Below are positions 8,495-16,890 of a stretch of DNA of 44,717 nucleotides, one piece after another. Both the position numbers and the translations under genes were made by a program. Every line of letters starts with the position of its first letter. Position 1 is the stretch's first letter. The notes beneath the pieces were generated by a model. It was given only the letters and a program-made list of their open reading frames with translations, searched no databases and was not told the origin of the DNA. Origin of the DNA: an uncultured Prevotellaceae bacterium (GTDB taxonomy: Bacteria > Bacteroidota > Bacteroidia > Bacteroidales > Bacteroidaceae); NCBI GenBank assembly GCA_900316975.1, contig ONFA01000028.1:1-44717 (forward strand). Reading direction: 5' to 3'.

Positions 8495-8585
8495 GAAAAA
8501 CTAAAAACAAAAAAGTAAAAGTATAGGTTCGCCCTTCGTTTTTGTCATCAAAAATACATTTTTACTTTTAGTATTTAGTTTTTTC
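8495..8585 (+). repeat. AT-rich inverted repeat between divergent yiiX-like and uvrA genes
   Basis: The left arm (about 8495-8525, GAAAAACTAAAAACAAAAAA type) and right arm (about 8553-8585, TTTTTACTTTTAGTATTTAG type) are imperfect inverted copies, again built from short A/T-rich tandem units (CTAAAA/AGTAAAA). It sits between two divergent promoters. Confidence 0.65.
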
Positions 8586-8586
8586 G

Positions 8587-8594
8587 TAACTTTG
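8587..8594 (+). promoter_or_regulatory. Upstream -7 element of uvrA (P1)
   Basis: TAACTTTG, matching TAnnTTTG, about 94 nt before the uvrA ATG. It would give a longer leader than P2. Confidence 0.5.
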
Positions 8595-8646
8595 CCATCA
8601 CCAAAGTTATTGGCATTCGGAAATGAAAAGAAAAACAAGTTTTCCT

Positions 8647-8677
8647 TTTGTATTTCTCTCGTTTTTCCGTAACTTTG
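8647..8677 (+). promoter_or_regulatory. Complete uvrA promoter (P2)
   Basis: A -33 TTTG at 8647-8650 is followed after 19 nt by the -7 TAACTTTG at 8670-8677, the ideal Bacteroidetes spacing. The ATG at 8688 is only 10 nt beyond the -7 element, so the transcript should be almost leaderless. This is why I prefer ATG 8688 over the in-frame TTG at 8682. Confidence 0.8.
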
Positions 8678-8687
8678 CCTTTTGAAT

Positions 8688-11642
8688 ATGGGAAAGATTG
8701 AACTAAAACGCGCCGAACTGAAAGATTTTATCAGTGTGAGAGGCGCGAGGGTGAACAACCTGAAGAACATAGACGTGAAGATACCACATAACCAGTTTGT
8801 GGTCATCACAGGAGTGAGTGGCAGTGGCAAGTCGTCACTGGCATTTGACACGCTCTATGCCGAAGGGCAGAGGCGGTATGTCGAGAGCCTTTCGACGTAT
8901 GCACGACAATTCTTGGGACGCTTGAAGAAGCCTGAATGTGACTTCATCGAAGGCATCTCACCTGCCATTGCCATCGAGCAGAAGGTGAGCAGTAGGAATC
9001 CGCGCTCAACGGTAGGTACAAGCACGGAGATTTACGACTATCTGCGTATGCTTTATGCGAGGATAGGACGAACCTTTTCACCTGTGAGCGGCCAGGAGGT
9101 GAAGAAGAACACAACGGATGACATCATTGAGTGCATGCTGGCGCATGAGGAGGGAATGAAACTGATGGTGATGACTCCGCTGATGGTGAGAAACGGAAGG
9201 ACTTTGGCTGAGCAGTTGGATGTGGATTATAAGAGTGGCTTTCAGCGTGTGGAGGTGGATGGAGAGGTGATGAGGATTACGGATGTGATGCAGACCCCCT
9301 CTGCCTTACAGGCATCTCCCCCTCTATGGGGAGAAGAGCCATCCGGCTTGCACCAAAATCCTAACCAAAAAACTGCCCAAAAACTTGATGACCAACACCC
9401 CGAACAGTCTCCCCATAGAGGGGGAGATGCCTGTAAGGCAGAGGGGGTCTTCCTTGTGATTGACCGCCTCAAAGTGGCGAATGAGAAGGCGACCATCAAC
9501 CGTCTGGTCGATTCTGCCAATACCGCACTCTATGAAGGCGATGGACAGTGTGTGCTGAAGTTTGAGAACGGGGATGTGAAGGCGTTCTCGCTGAAGTTTG
9601 AGGCCGACGGCATCGAGTTTGAAGAACCGACTGACCAACTTTTTTCGTTCAACTCTCCTGTGGGTGCCTGCCCTGAGTGTGAGGGGTATGGCAGAATTAT
9701 CGGCATAGACGAAAGTCTGGTCATTCCCGACCCCGAACTGTCGGTTTATGATGGTTGTGTGGCTTGCTGGAAGGGAGAGAAAATGTCGGAATGGAAGAAG
9801 GAGTTCGTGAGGAGGGCTGAAAAGTACGAAAACTTTCCTGTCTTCACGCCTTATAGCCAACTGACCGAGCGGCAGAAAGAGGTGCTGTGGCATGGCGTGT
9901 ATGAGGAAAACGAATGGGGCAACCACTCCATCTGCATTGACGAGTTTTTCCGCATGTTGCGAGAGAATCAGTATAAAATTCAATACCGTGTGATGCTGGC
10001 TCGTTATAGAGGGAAAACCGTCTGCCCCACTTGCCACGGACGGCGACTGAAGAAGGAGGCGGAGTATGTGAAGGTGGGCGGCAAGAGCATCACCGACCTG
10101 TGCGAATTGTCAATTGATGAATTGCACGAGTTCTTCCGCACCTTGAAGGTGACATCGCAAGAAGCCAAGATTGCAAAGCGGTTATTGGTGGAAATCAAGA
10201 GCCGACTCCAGTTTTTGGTGGATGTAGGTCTCAGTTACCTGACTTTATCCCGATTGAGCAATTCACTCTCTGGAGGCGAAAGCCAGCGCATCAACCTTGC
10301 CACAAGCCTCGGTTCCTCGCTGGTGGGCAGCATGTACATACTGGACGAACCCAGCATCGGTCTGCATTCGCGCGACACCCAACGGCTCATCCATGTGCTC
10401 AGGCAATTGCAGCAACTGGGCAATACGGTCATCGTGGTGGAGCATGACGAGGAAATCATGCGGGCTGCCGACTACATTATCGACATCGGACCTGACGCGG
10501 GACGACTGGGTGGACAAATCATGTATGCAGGTCCTCCCAACCCTGACCCGAAACAGATGAAAGATGTGCAATCGCACACGCTTGACTACCTAACGGGATG
10601 CGAGACCATCGCCATCCCCGAAAGCCGTCGGCCATGGAACAACTACATCATGGTGAAGAATGCCCGTGCCAACAACTTGAAGGGCATCGACGTGAAGTTT
10701 CCATTGAACGTGATGACGTGCGTGACAGGTGTGTCGGGCAGCGGAAAATCATCGTTGGTAAGGGACATCCTCTACCTCGCCATGAAGCGGCACCTAAACG
10801 AAAGTGCTGACAAACCAGGGCTTTTCTCGAAACTGGAAGGTGACATGAGCCTCATCAAGCATGTGGATTTCGTCAATCAGAACCCCATCGGCACCTCTTC
10901 ACGCTCCAACCCTGTCACCTACATCGGGGCTTGGGACGAGATACGTAAACTCCTTGCCAATCAACAGTTGGCGAAGCAGATGGGTTACACGCCTGCCTAC
11001 TTCTCTTTCAACACAGAAGGAGGTCGATGCGAAGAGTGCAAGGGTGAGGGAACGGTGACGGTGGAGATGCAGTTCATGAACGACTTGACGCTGGAATGTG
11101 AAGCCTGTCACGGCAAGCGTTTCAAGAGCGACATCTTAGAAGTGAAGTATCAGGGAGTGAATGCCTACGACATCATGGAAATGACCATCAATCAAGCAAT
11201 TGAGTTCTTCACCAAGCATAAGCAGGAAAAGATTGTGGAGAAGATGAAGCCCCTGCAAGATGTGGGATTAGGATACATCAAACTGGGTCAAACATCCTCC
11301 ACCCTGTCTGGCGGTGAAAACCAACGCATTAAACTGGCTTCGTATCTGGCTCAAGAACGGAGCACTCCCACGATGTTCATCTTTGACGAACCGACCACGG
11401 GACTCCATTTCCACGACATCCAGAAACTCCTCGATGCCTTCAATGCCCTGATTGCCCGTGGCCACACCCTCATCATCATCGAACACAACATGGACATCAT
11501 CAAGTGTGCCGACCACATCATCGACCTCGGCCCCGAAGGCGGACAGGCAGGCGGTAATGTGGTGGTGACAGGCACACCTGAAGAGGTGGCAAAGTGTGCT
11601 TACAGTTATACTGGACAATTTCTGCAAGACAAAATGCAATGA
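8688..11642 (+). CDS. uvrA: Excinuclease ABC subunit A, with a repeat-encoded insert
   Basis: DNA-damage recognition ATPase of nucleotide excision repair; it works with UvrB and UvrC. The 984 residues hold two ABC modules. Module I has Walker A GVSGSGKSSLAFDTLYAEGQ near the start, a signature LSGGESQRI and Walker B LDEPSIGL. Module II has GVSGSGKSSLVRDIL, LSGGENQRI and FIFDEPTTGLH. Zinc-finger cysteines are seen in CPECEGYG, CPTCHGRR, CEECKGEG and CEACHGKRF. About residues 203-254 (TPSALQASPPLWG...ACKAEGV) are encoded by a palindromic element with perfect 39-bp arms (9294-9448), lying between RVEVDGEVMRITDVMQ and FLVIDRLKV in a region that is normally a short linker in domain I. The frame is preserved, so the protein is probably functional. 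Confidence 0.97.
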   Translation: MGKIELKRAELKDFISVRGARVNNLKNIDVKIPHNQFVVITGVSGSGKSSLAFDTLYAEGQRRYVESLSTYARQFLGRLKKPECDFIEGISPAIAIEQKVSSRNPRSTVGTSTEIYDYLRMLYARIGRTFSPVSGQEVKKNTTDDIIECMLAHEEGMKLMVMTPLMVRNGRTLAEQLDVDYKSGFQRVEVDGEVMRITDVMQTPSALQASPPLWGEEPSGLHQNPNQKTAQKLDDQHPEQSPHRGGDACKAEGVFLVIDRLKVANEKATINRLVDSANTALYEGDGQCVLKFENGDVKAFSLKFEADGIEFEEPTDQLFSFNSPVGACPECEGYGRIIGIDESLVIPDPELSVYDGCVACWKGEKMSEWKKEFVRRAEKYENFPVFTPYSQLTERQKEVLWHGVYEENEWGNHSICIDEFFRMLRENQYKIQYRVMLARYRGKTVCPTCHGRRLKKEAEYVKVGGKSITDLCELSIDELHEFFRTLKVTSQEAKIAKRLLVEIKSRLQFLVDVGLSYLTLSRLSNSLSGGESQRINLATSLGSSLVGSMYILDEPSIGLHSRDTQRLIHVLRQLQQLGNTVIVVEHDEEIMRAADYIIDIGPDAGRLGGQIMYAGPPNPDPKQMKDVQSHTLDYLTGCETIAIPESRRPWNNYIMVKNARANNLKGIDVKFPLNVMTCVTGVSGSGKSSLVRDILYLAMKRHLNESADKPGLFSKLEGDMSLIKHVDFVNQNPIGTSSRSNPVTYIGAWDEIRKLLANQQLAKQMGYTPAYFSFNTEGGRCEECKGEGTVTVEMQFMNDLTLECEACHGKRFKSDILEVKYQGVNAYDIMEMTINQAIEFFTKHKQEKIVEKMKPLQDVGLGYIKLGQTSSTLSGGENQRIKLASYLAQERSTPTMFIFDEPTTGLHFHDIQKLLDAFNALIARGHTLIIIEHNMDIIKCADHIIDLGPEGGQAGGNVVVTGTPEEVAKCAYSYTGQFLQDKMQ
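9294..9448 (+). repeat. MITE-like palindromic element inside uvrA (39-bp perfect arms)
   Basis: The left arm at 9294-9332 and right arm at 9410-9448 are perfect reverse complements over 39 bp (they begin ACCCCCTCTGCCTTACAGGC). The loop is 77 bp, giving 155 bp in total. It is read through in frame as part of UvrA. The sequence is unrelated to the GTTGACA element, so it is a second, independent family invading a coding region. Confidence 0.95.
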
Positions 11643-11672
11643 CTTTATCAAAGGAAATGTTATAAATTATAA

Positions 11673-11720
11673 ATGATGTGGAAGAATTTTTCCAAGATTT
11701 TCTTTCACATCATTTTTTTT
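11673..11720 (+). terminator. Putative rho-independent terminator of uvrA
   Basis: A stem of ATGATGTGGAAGAA (11673-11686) with TTCTTTCACATCAT (11700-11713; one G-U pair) is followed by a run of eight T (11713-11720). The stem is AT-rich but long, and the position right after uvrA fits. Confidence 0.65.
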
Positions 11721-11723
11721 ACT

Positions 11724-11731
11724 TACCTTTG
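11724..11731 (+). promoter_or_regulatory. -7 promoter element for the M64 peptidase gene
   Basis: TACCTTTG matches TAnnTTTG, immediately after the uvrA terminator and 31 nt before the ATG at 11763. Confidence 0.65.
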
Positions 11732-11762
11732 TACCCGAACTACACCCTGAAAGGGCTAACCT

Positions 11763-13202
11763 ATGAAGCAATACTTGATAATTTTACTAACTTTTTGTTG
11801 TGTGCATCTGTTGCATGCACAATCCTTTGACCAATATTTTGAAGATGCCACATTGCGCCTTGATTACATCTTTGCAGGCAATGCGAAAGAACAGCACATC
11901 TATCTACAAGAGTTGAAAAGACAGGAAAAGTGGGCTGGTCGCAAAAGCCGTTTGGCAGAGAAGTTCCTGAACGGAAACGGTCAAGTGACGGTCAGAGACC
12001 ATGCTACGCAACAAGTGATATATGTAAGCACCTTCTCCACCCTGTTCCAAGAGTGGCTGCAATACGATGAAGCCAAGCGAGTTGACAAGGCTTTTGAGAC
12101 CTCCTACAACGTACCTTTCCCGAAGAAATCCATTGACGTGACCGTTACCTTGACAAACAACCATCAAGCCGTGACAGCCGAGATGACCCACACGGTGGAT
12201 CCCAAGGACATCCTCATTCGCAAGATTGGCAATAATGGCATCCCTTTTTACTATGTGTGGAAACCCTCCAATGCACAGAAAGACACCCCGTCCCGTCCCT
12301 CTGCCGCCAATGAACCACGCAGTGGAAAAGGACGCAACTATACCGCTTCTGAATATGACCCCTTCAGTGGAGTTGACATCACAGGATGCATTGACCTTGC
12401 CATTGTGGCAGAAGGATACACAGAAGCCCAAATGGGCAAGTTCTACCACGACAGCCAACGTGCTGTGGATGCCTTGTTTGAGCGTGAGCCTTTCAAATCT
12501 TTGAAAAACCGATTCAACGTGGTGGCTGTAGCCGCTCCTTCACGTGAAGCAGGTCCGACCGTGCCTCACCTTGGCATCTGGCACACCACCCCTGCAGGCA
12601 GTCACTACGACACGTTCTACACTGACCGCTACCTCATGTCACAAGACATGCACCGCATCTACGATTTGCTTTCAGGCGTTCCCTTTGAGCACATCATGGT
12701 GCTGGTCAACTCTGACACATACGGAGGAGGAGGCATCTACAACCAGGTGACCTTCTCCACCAGCGACCACCCCACCTTCAAGGAGGTGTTTGTGCACGAG
12801 TTTGGACACAGCTATGCCGGTCTGGCCGACGAGTATGCCTACGACGACATGGACTCAGAGTGGTATCCGGCCGACACCGAGCCGTGGGAACCTAACATCA
12901 CCACGCTGAAGGACTTTGGCTCAAAGTGGGAGGACATGATACCCAAGAAGCAACCCATCCCCACCCCACTCGACCCCAAAGTGCCAGACTTCAAGAAGAT
13001 AGAAAAGAACGACGCCAAGGCCATGGCCGCCCTCAACAAAGCCACCCAAGTGGTGGGTGTATTTGAAGGAGCCGGCTATCAGAGCAAAGGCTGCTATCGC
13101 CCTGCTCAAGAGTGCCGCATGAAGATTAATGAAGTGAAAGATTTCTGTCCTGTTTGTACACGAGCCATTCAGCGAATCACAGACTTCTATACGGCGAGGT
13201 GA
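11763..13202 (+). CDS. Secreted M64-family (IgA-peptidase type) metallopeptidase
   Basis: A 479-residue secreted zinc peptidase. The signal peptide is MKQYLIILLTFCCVHLLHA. An N-terminal beta-rich domain (about 20-170) precedes a low-complexity linker (SNAQKDTPSRPSAANEPRSG), and then the catalytic domain starts at CIDLAIVAEGYTEAQMGKFY. The zinc motif is FVHEFGHSYAGLADEY with His345, Glu346 and His349, which together with the DEY is characteristic of the M64 family. That family was named for an IgA-cleaving enzyme, but many Bacteroidetes members have unknown targets. The gene has its own promoter element and heads a same-strand run of secreted proteins. Family is confident; substrate is not known. 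Confidence 0.92.
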   Translation: MKQYLIILLTFCCVHLLHAQSFDQYFEDATLRLDYIFAGNAKEQHIYLQELKRQEKWAGRKSRLAEKFLNGNGQVTVRDHATQQVIYVSTFSTLFQEWLQYDEAKRVDKAFETSYNVPFPKKSIDVTVTLTNNHQAVTAEMTHTVDPKDILIRKIGNNGIPFYYVWKPSNAQKDTPSRPSAANEPRSGKGRNYTASEYDPFSGVDITGCIDLAIVAEGYTEAQMGKFYHDSQRAVDALFEREPFKSLKNRFNVVAVAAPSREAGPTVPHLGIWHTTPAGSHYDTFYTDRYLMSQDMHRIYDLLSGVPFEHIMVLVNSDTYGGGGIYNQVTFSTSDHPTFKEVFVHEFGHSYAGLADEYAYDDMDSEWYPADTEPWEPNITTLKDFGSKWEDMIPKKQPIPTPLDPKVPDFKKIEKNDAKAMAALNKATQVVGVFEGAGYQSKGCYRPAQECRMKINEVKDFCPVCTRAIQRITDFYTAR

Positions 13203-13262
13203 GTTGAGAGTTGACAGTTGGAATTATGAATTATGCATTGTGAATTATGAACAATGAATTAA
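13203..13262 (+). repeat. Short tandem-rich repeat remnant
   Basis: Between the M64 and GH128-like genes, a single GAGTTGACAGTTG-type heptad stretch is followed by tandem GAATTATG units. I see no second arm, so it may be a decayed element of the kind found elsewhere in the window. Confidence 0.5.
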
Positions 13263-13276
13263 AACAATAAAAAACC

Positions 13277-16138
13277 ATGACAATCAGACAACTAACTATT
13301 GCTTTACTATTGAGTCTCGGACTCATGGCCAACGCCACCAACACCAAGACGACGGTGGAGCAAGTGACTGACAGAGTGGAACTGACCACCGACGTAGATT
13401 ACATCGTGACCGGCACCACCCCGTTCACCAGAGCTGGAAGCGTGGACATTCAGGATACTGACCACGCTGTGCTCATCATCGCCAACATCAAGCCCAGCAA
13501 GGTATTGGGCGGTTGGATGAAAAACATTTACATCAATGGTGAAAATGCTGTTGACGGCACTAACTGCCAAGTGAAGATGTACGGTCGCGGCACTATCGTG
13601 TTCCCTTACGGAAAAGACATCCAGCCATTGACATGCTACACTGGGAAGAATTTCACTGGAGAGTCATGTAGCAACTACAGCGAAGGACACTCTGGAGGCT
13701 ACATGAAAACACTCTCTGACGACCTACTCAACAACCAAATACGTTCGTTCAAACTCAAGCGTGGCTATATGGTCACCTTTGCCATCGGTACAAGTGGTTG
13801 GGGATATAGCCGTTGCTTCATTGCAGACCAGGAAGACCTTGAAATAAACACATTGCCAAGCATTCTGGACCAGAGAATCTCCTCCTACAGAATCTTCAAG
13901 TGGTTCAATGCTCACAAAGCAGGTATTGGAGACAGCAACGACAAAGGCGCTATAGAGGGAATGAACCTTTCGTGGTGCTATCGCATGTGGCCAGATCCTC
14001 AGGGACTTGACTATCGGCCTGACTGCGAATACATTCCACACCACTACAAGGAAAGTTGGCCTAGATATGCATGGTTGGGCACCATGGATTTCGCATGTCA
14101 CATCAAGGGAAACAACGAACCTGGAAATTCAGCCGATGAAGAGCCTTGTGATGTGAATGCCGTATTGGCGAACTGGCAAGAAGCCATGCGCACTGGCATG
14201 CGACTGTTATCAGAATCTTCCCACGATGGATCAATGGGACACCTCAAGGCATTTATTGACTCTATTGATGCGCGTGGTTGGCGATGTGACGTCCTTGACT
14301 TGCATTGTTATTGGGACACAGGCTTCGGTGAAGACAACCTGAAGAACTACAGCAACAATTACGGCAATGGCCGACCGATTTGGATTTCAGAATGGATCTG
14401 GGGCGCTTCATGGAATCGCAATGGAGCATTTGCCAATGGTGTGACTGACGAACGTATCTTGGAGCGCACGAAGGAAATCCTCAACGCCCTCAATGCTAAC
14501 GACCGCGTGGAGCGTTATGCCTATTGGAATAGCGAAAGTAAAGCACGCATCTATAATAACGGGGCACTGACAGAACTCGGCAAGTACTATGCGACGATGG
14601 ATGTCGGCCAAGGCTACAATGCCTCTGCACAATATATTCCCACCAACACACGTCTGGAGGCATTGGGCAAACTCGCTTCTGCATACGATAAGAAAAAGGG
14701 AACAGTTACGCTCTCATGGTCTGATCCAAACTGGGATGTAATGAGCAGCATTTCCGTGCAATGCAAGAAGCCTGGTGCAAGCCGATTCTCCACGATTGGC
14801 AACATCACGCCTCAAGACCAAAGTTCAAAAAACAGTGCATCGTATTCTTTCATGGCAGCCATTGAGGAACCAGGTGCTTATATTTACCGTGTCCGAGCCA
14901 CTTCGCATGATAACGTCACACTGGAAACGAACGAGGTGACGATTGATGTGGCTCCGGCACAAGGCACAGAAAAATATCAATACGGCACAGTCACCCTGTC
15001 ATCCACTGAAGGAAACGACATTAACTTCACCACGTCCCTTGATGTGGAGAATGCCACAGACATCTGCATGTTCATGGGGTCAATGACAAATAAGAACACC
15101 TCCTTCCGTGCCGGAAACTATATTGCAAACAAATACTCTAAAGACTATTTCTCCTGCCAGATTCTCCCCTGGAGGGACAATACCGGCAGGATTGACTCCA
15201 ATGAAGAAATGCCTTTTTTGGTGCATCCTGCGGGAAACTTCAAATATGGCGACCTTGATTGTGAAGTCGGGGCTTTCACTTCCCAAACAGCAAAGAGCAA
15301 CAATTGGACAGAGGTCACAGAGGTGACATTCCAGCAACCATTCCCAGAGGGAGTGACCCCTATCATTTTGACAGAAATTCGTAAGCCAACGGTTTCGAGC
15401 ATGGTTTATTGTACAAGAGTGTTCGACATCACCAACACAGGATTCAAGTGTATCATTTATCCAGAAGAAGCTACAGGTGCAAAAATCTCACGCGCCCAAA
15501 CCGTTTGTTATTTCGCCATCACTCCCGGCATCGGATTCATGGACGAAGAGAACCAACTCATCATTGCTGCAGGCAAGGGGGAAGACGAAGACATCTATGG
15601 TATAGTTGCGCAGTCCAATACTATGTACGCACCCTTGTTTGACGAAGTCAGCAACTCCACAAAGATGGAGCAATTAAACCTCTACCGGCCCACACTTCTG
15701 ACAGCCCTGCAAACAAACAATTATTCTGCAGTGTGCATGTTGCGGCGCACCAATGTGACGAAAAAGGAGGACGACATTACATGGACTACAGGATTCAAGA
15801 TCAAACGCATCGTTGACCGCGATTTGACTATTGGCAACAATACCATATCGAAGGATACCTCAGAAGAGGCGTACCGCGACCAAGTCGGATGGGTGGCACT
15901 TGCCCCATACAAGGAAGGCGGTTCTGTGCCTACAGCCATTGAAGCAATATCCGCGGCCCCAATGACAGGTTCATTCACCCCACGCGTTGTTAATGGGCAC
16001 ATCTATGTGGATGGGGCGAAACATTTTGAGGTTTACACTACGACAGGAACCCCTTTGGCTCCAGACGCAACGCTTTCTCCTGGCATCTACGTGATCAAGG
16101 CAAACGGAAAGTCTATCAAAATACTCATTAAAAAATAA
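13277..16138 (+). CDS. Secreted GH128/Asl1-like glycoside hydrolase with T9SS-type C-terminal tail
   Basis: A 953-residue secreted protein. After the signal peptide (MTIRQLTIALLLSLGLMANA) comes a beta-rich domain (about 25-190), then a (beta/alpha)8-like core of the Asl1/GH128 type. This has the probable acid/base Glu281 in IKGNNEPGN and probable nucleophile Glu373 in PIWISEWIWGASW. Known GH128 enzymes cleave beta-1,3-glucan; that activity is only inferred here. Residues about 485-560 look like a fibronectin III-type domain (GTVTLSWSDPNWD...YRVRATSHDN), followed by another beta domain (about 570-880). The C-terminus (GIYVIKANGKSIKILIKK) resembles a type IX secretion sorting tail, so it may be surface-attached or released. 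It lies 9 bp before deoD. Confidence 0.75.
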   Translation: MTIRQLTIALLLSLGLMANATNTKTTVEQVTDRVELTTDVDYIVTGTTPFTRAGSVDIQDTDHAVLIIANIKPSKVLGGWMKNIYINGENAVDGTNCQVKMYGRGTIVFPYGKDIQPLTCYTGKNFTGESCSNYSEGHSGGYMKTLSDDLLNNQIRSFKLKRGYMVTFAIGTSGWGYSRCFIADQEDLEINTLPSILDQRISSYRIFKWFNAHKAGIGDSNDKGAIEGMNLSWCYRMWPDPQGLDYRPDCEYIPHHYKESWPRYAWLGTMDFACHIKGNNEPGNSADEEPCDVNAVLANWQEAMRTGMRLLSESSHDGSMGHLKAFIDSIDARGWRCDVLDLHCYWDTGFGEDNLKNYSNNYGNGRPIWISEWIWGASWNRNGAFANGVTDERILERTKEILNALNANDRVERYAYWNSESKARIYNNGALTELGKYYATMDVGQGYNASAQYIPTNTRLEALGKLASAYDKKKGTVTLSWSDPNWDVMSSISVQCKKPGASRFSTIGNITPQDQSSKNSASYSFMAAIEEPGAYIYRVRATSHDNVTLETNEVTIDVAPAQGTEKYQYGTVTLSSTEGNDINFTTSLDVENATDICMFMGSMTNKNTSFRAGNYIANKYSKDYFSCQILPWRDNTGRIDSNEEMPFLVHPAGNFKYGDLDCEVGAFTSQTAKSNNWTEVTEVTFQQPFPEGVTPIILTEIRKPTVSSMVYCTRVFDITNTGFKCIIYPEEATGAKISRAQTVCYFAITPGIGFMDEENQLIIAAGKGEDEDIYGIVAQSNTMYAPLFDEVSNSTKMEQLNLYRPTLLTALQTNNYSAVCMLRRTNVTKKEDDITWTTGFKIKRIVDRDLTIGNNTISKDTSEEAYRDQVGWVALAPYKEGGSVPTAIEAISAAPMTGSFTPRVVNGHIYVDGAKHFEVYTTTGTPLAPDATLSPGIYVIKANGKSIKILIKK

Positions 16139-16147
16139 TAAAGAATT

Positions 16148-16864
16148 ATGGCAACACCACACATATCAGCACAAGAAGGTGCATTCGCCAAGACAGTTCT
16201 CATGCCTGGTGACCCATTGCGAGCAAAGTTCATCGCAGAAACATTTCTGAAGGATTCCCAGTTGGTCACATCGGTACGTAATATGCTTGGCTACACAGGA
16301 ATATACAAAGGAGTTCCCGTATCTGTCATGGCAAGCGGCATGGGCATGCCCAGCATTGGCATCTACTCTTACGAGTTGTTCAAGTTCTATGGTGTGGAGA
16401 ACATCATTCGAGTTGGTTCTGCCGGTAGTTACCGCAACTGGTTGAATGTAATGGATGTGACATTGGCAGAACGTGCTGTGAGTGATTCTTCCTTTGCGAA
16501 AGTGCAAGGTGGCATGACAGAAAAAAGCATCAAGCCCAGTGTGGAACTGAATGAAGTCATCCAAAAGAAAGCAAAAGAATTGGGTATTAATTTAAAGATG
16601 AGTATCGTACAATCCAGTGACGTCTTCTATTCAGACCCCTCACAAGGTACGTGGCAGGACATTGCTGAGCGGACAGGGAGTGACTGCGTCGAGATGGAAA
16701 GTTTTGCGCTCTTCCACAATGCCAACATATTAGGAAAACGGGCAGCATGCTTGTTAACCATCAGCGATTCATTTGTCAGCCATGTGGAACTGACTGCTAA
16801 AGAGCGGCAAAACTCCTTTACTGATATGATGACATTGGCGTTGGAGAGTGCAATAGAATTATAA
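16148..16864 (+). CDS. deoD: Purine nucleoside phosphorylase, DeoD type
   Basis: Cytoplasmic enzyme of purine salvage that phosphorolyses purine (deoxy)ribonucleosides to base plus (deoxy)ribose 1-phosphate. The 238-residue length is standard for the hexameric DeoD type. Recognisable features: N-terminal PHISAQEGAFAKTVLMPGDPLRAKFIAE (phosphate-binding GDP), RVGSAGSY, the nucleoside-binding EMESFALF, and the C-terminal block ending AKERQNSFTDMMTLALESAIEL. The usual SDH near the active site reads SDS (LTISDSFVSHVE), so the catalytic Asp is retained but the His is changed. It is embedded, closely spaced, between genes for secreted hydrolases, an odd context for a housekeeping salvage enzyme. Confidence 0.95.
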   Translation: MATPHISAQEGAFAKTVLMPGDPLRAKFIAETFLKDSQLVTSVRNMLGYTGIYKGVPVSVMASGMGMPSIGIYSYELFKFYGVENIIRVGSAGSYRNWLNVMDVTLAERAVSDSSFAKVQGGMTEKSIKPSVELNEVIQKKAKELGINLKMSIVQSSDVFYSDPSQGTWQDIAERTGSDCVEMESFALFHNANILGKRAACLLTISDSFVSHVELTAKERQNSFTDMMTLALESAIEL

Positions 16865-16890
16865 ATTCACGGCAAGAAGACTATCACTAT

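Noticed and set aside
8682..8687. uvrA start at the upstream TTG (8682)
   Set aside because: It would begin only 5 nt after the -7 element; the ATG at 8688 matches the usual UvrA beginning (MGKIEL).
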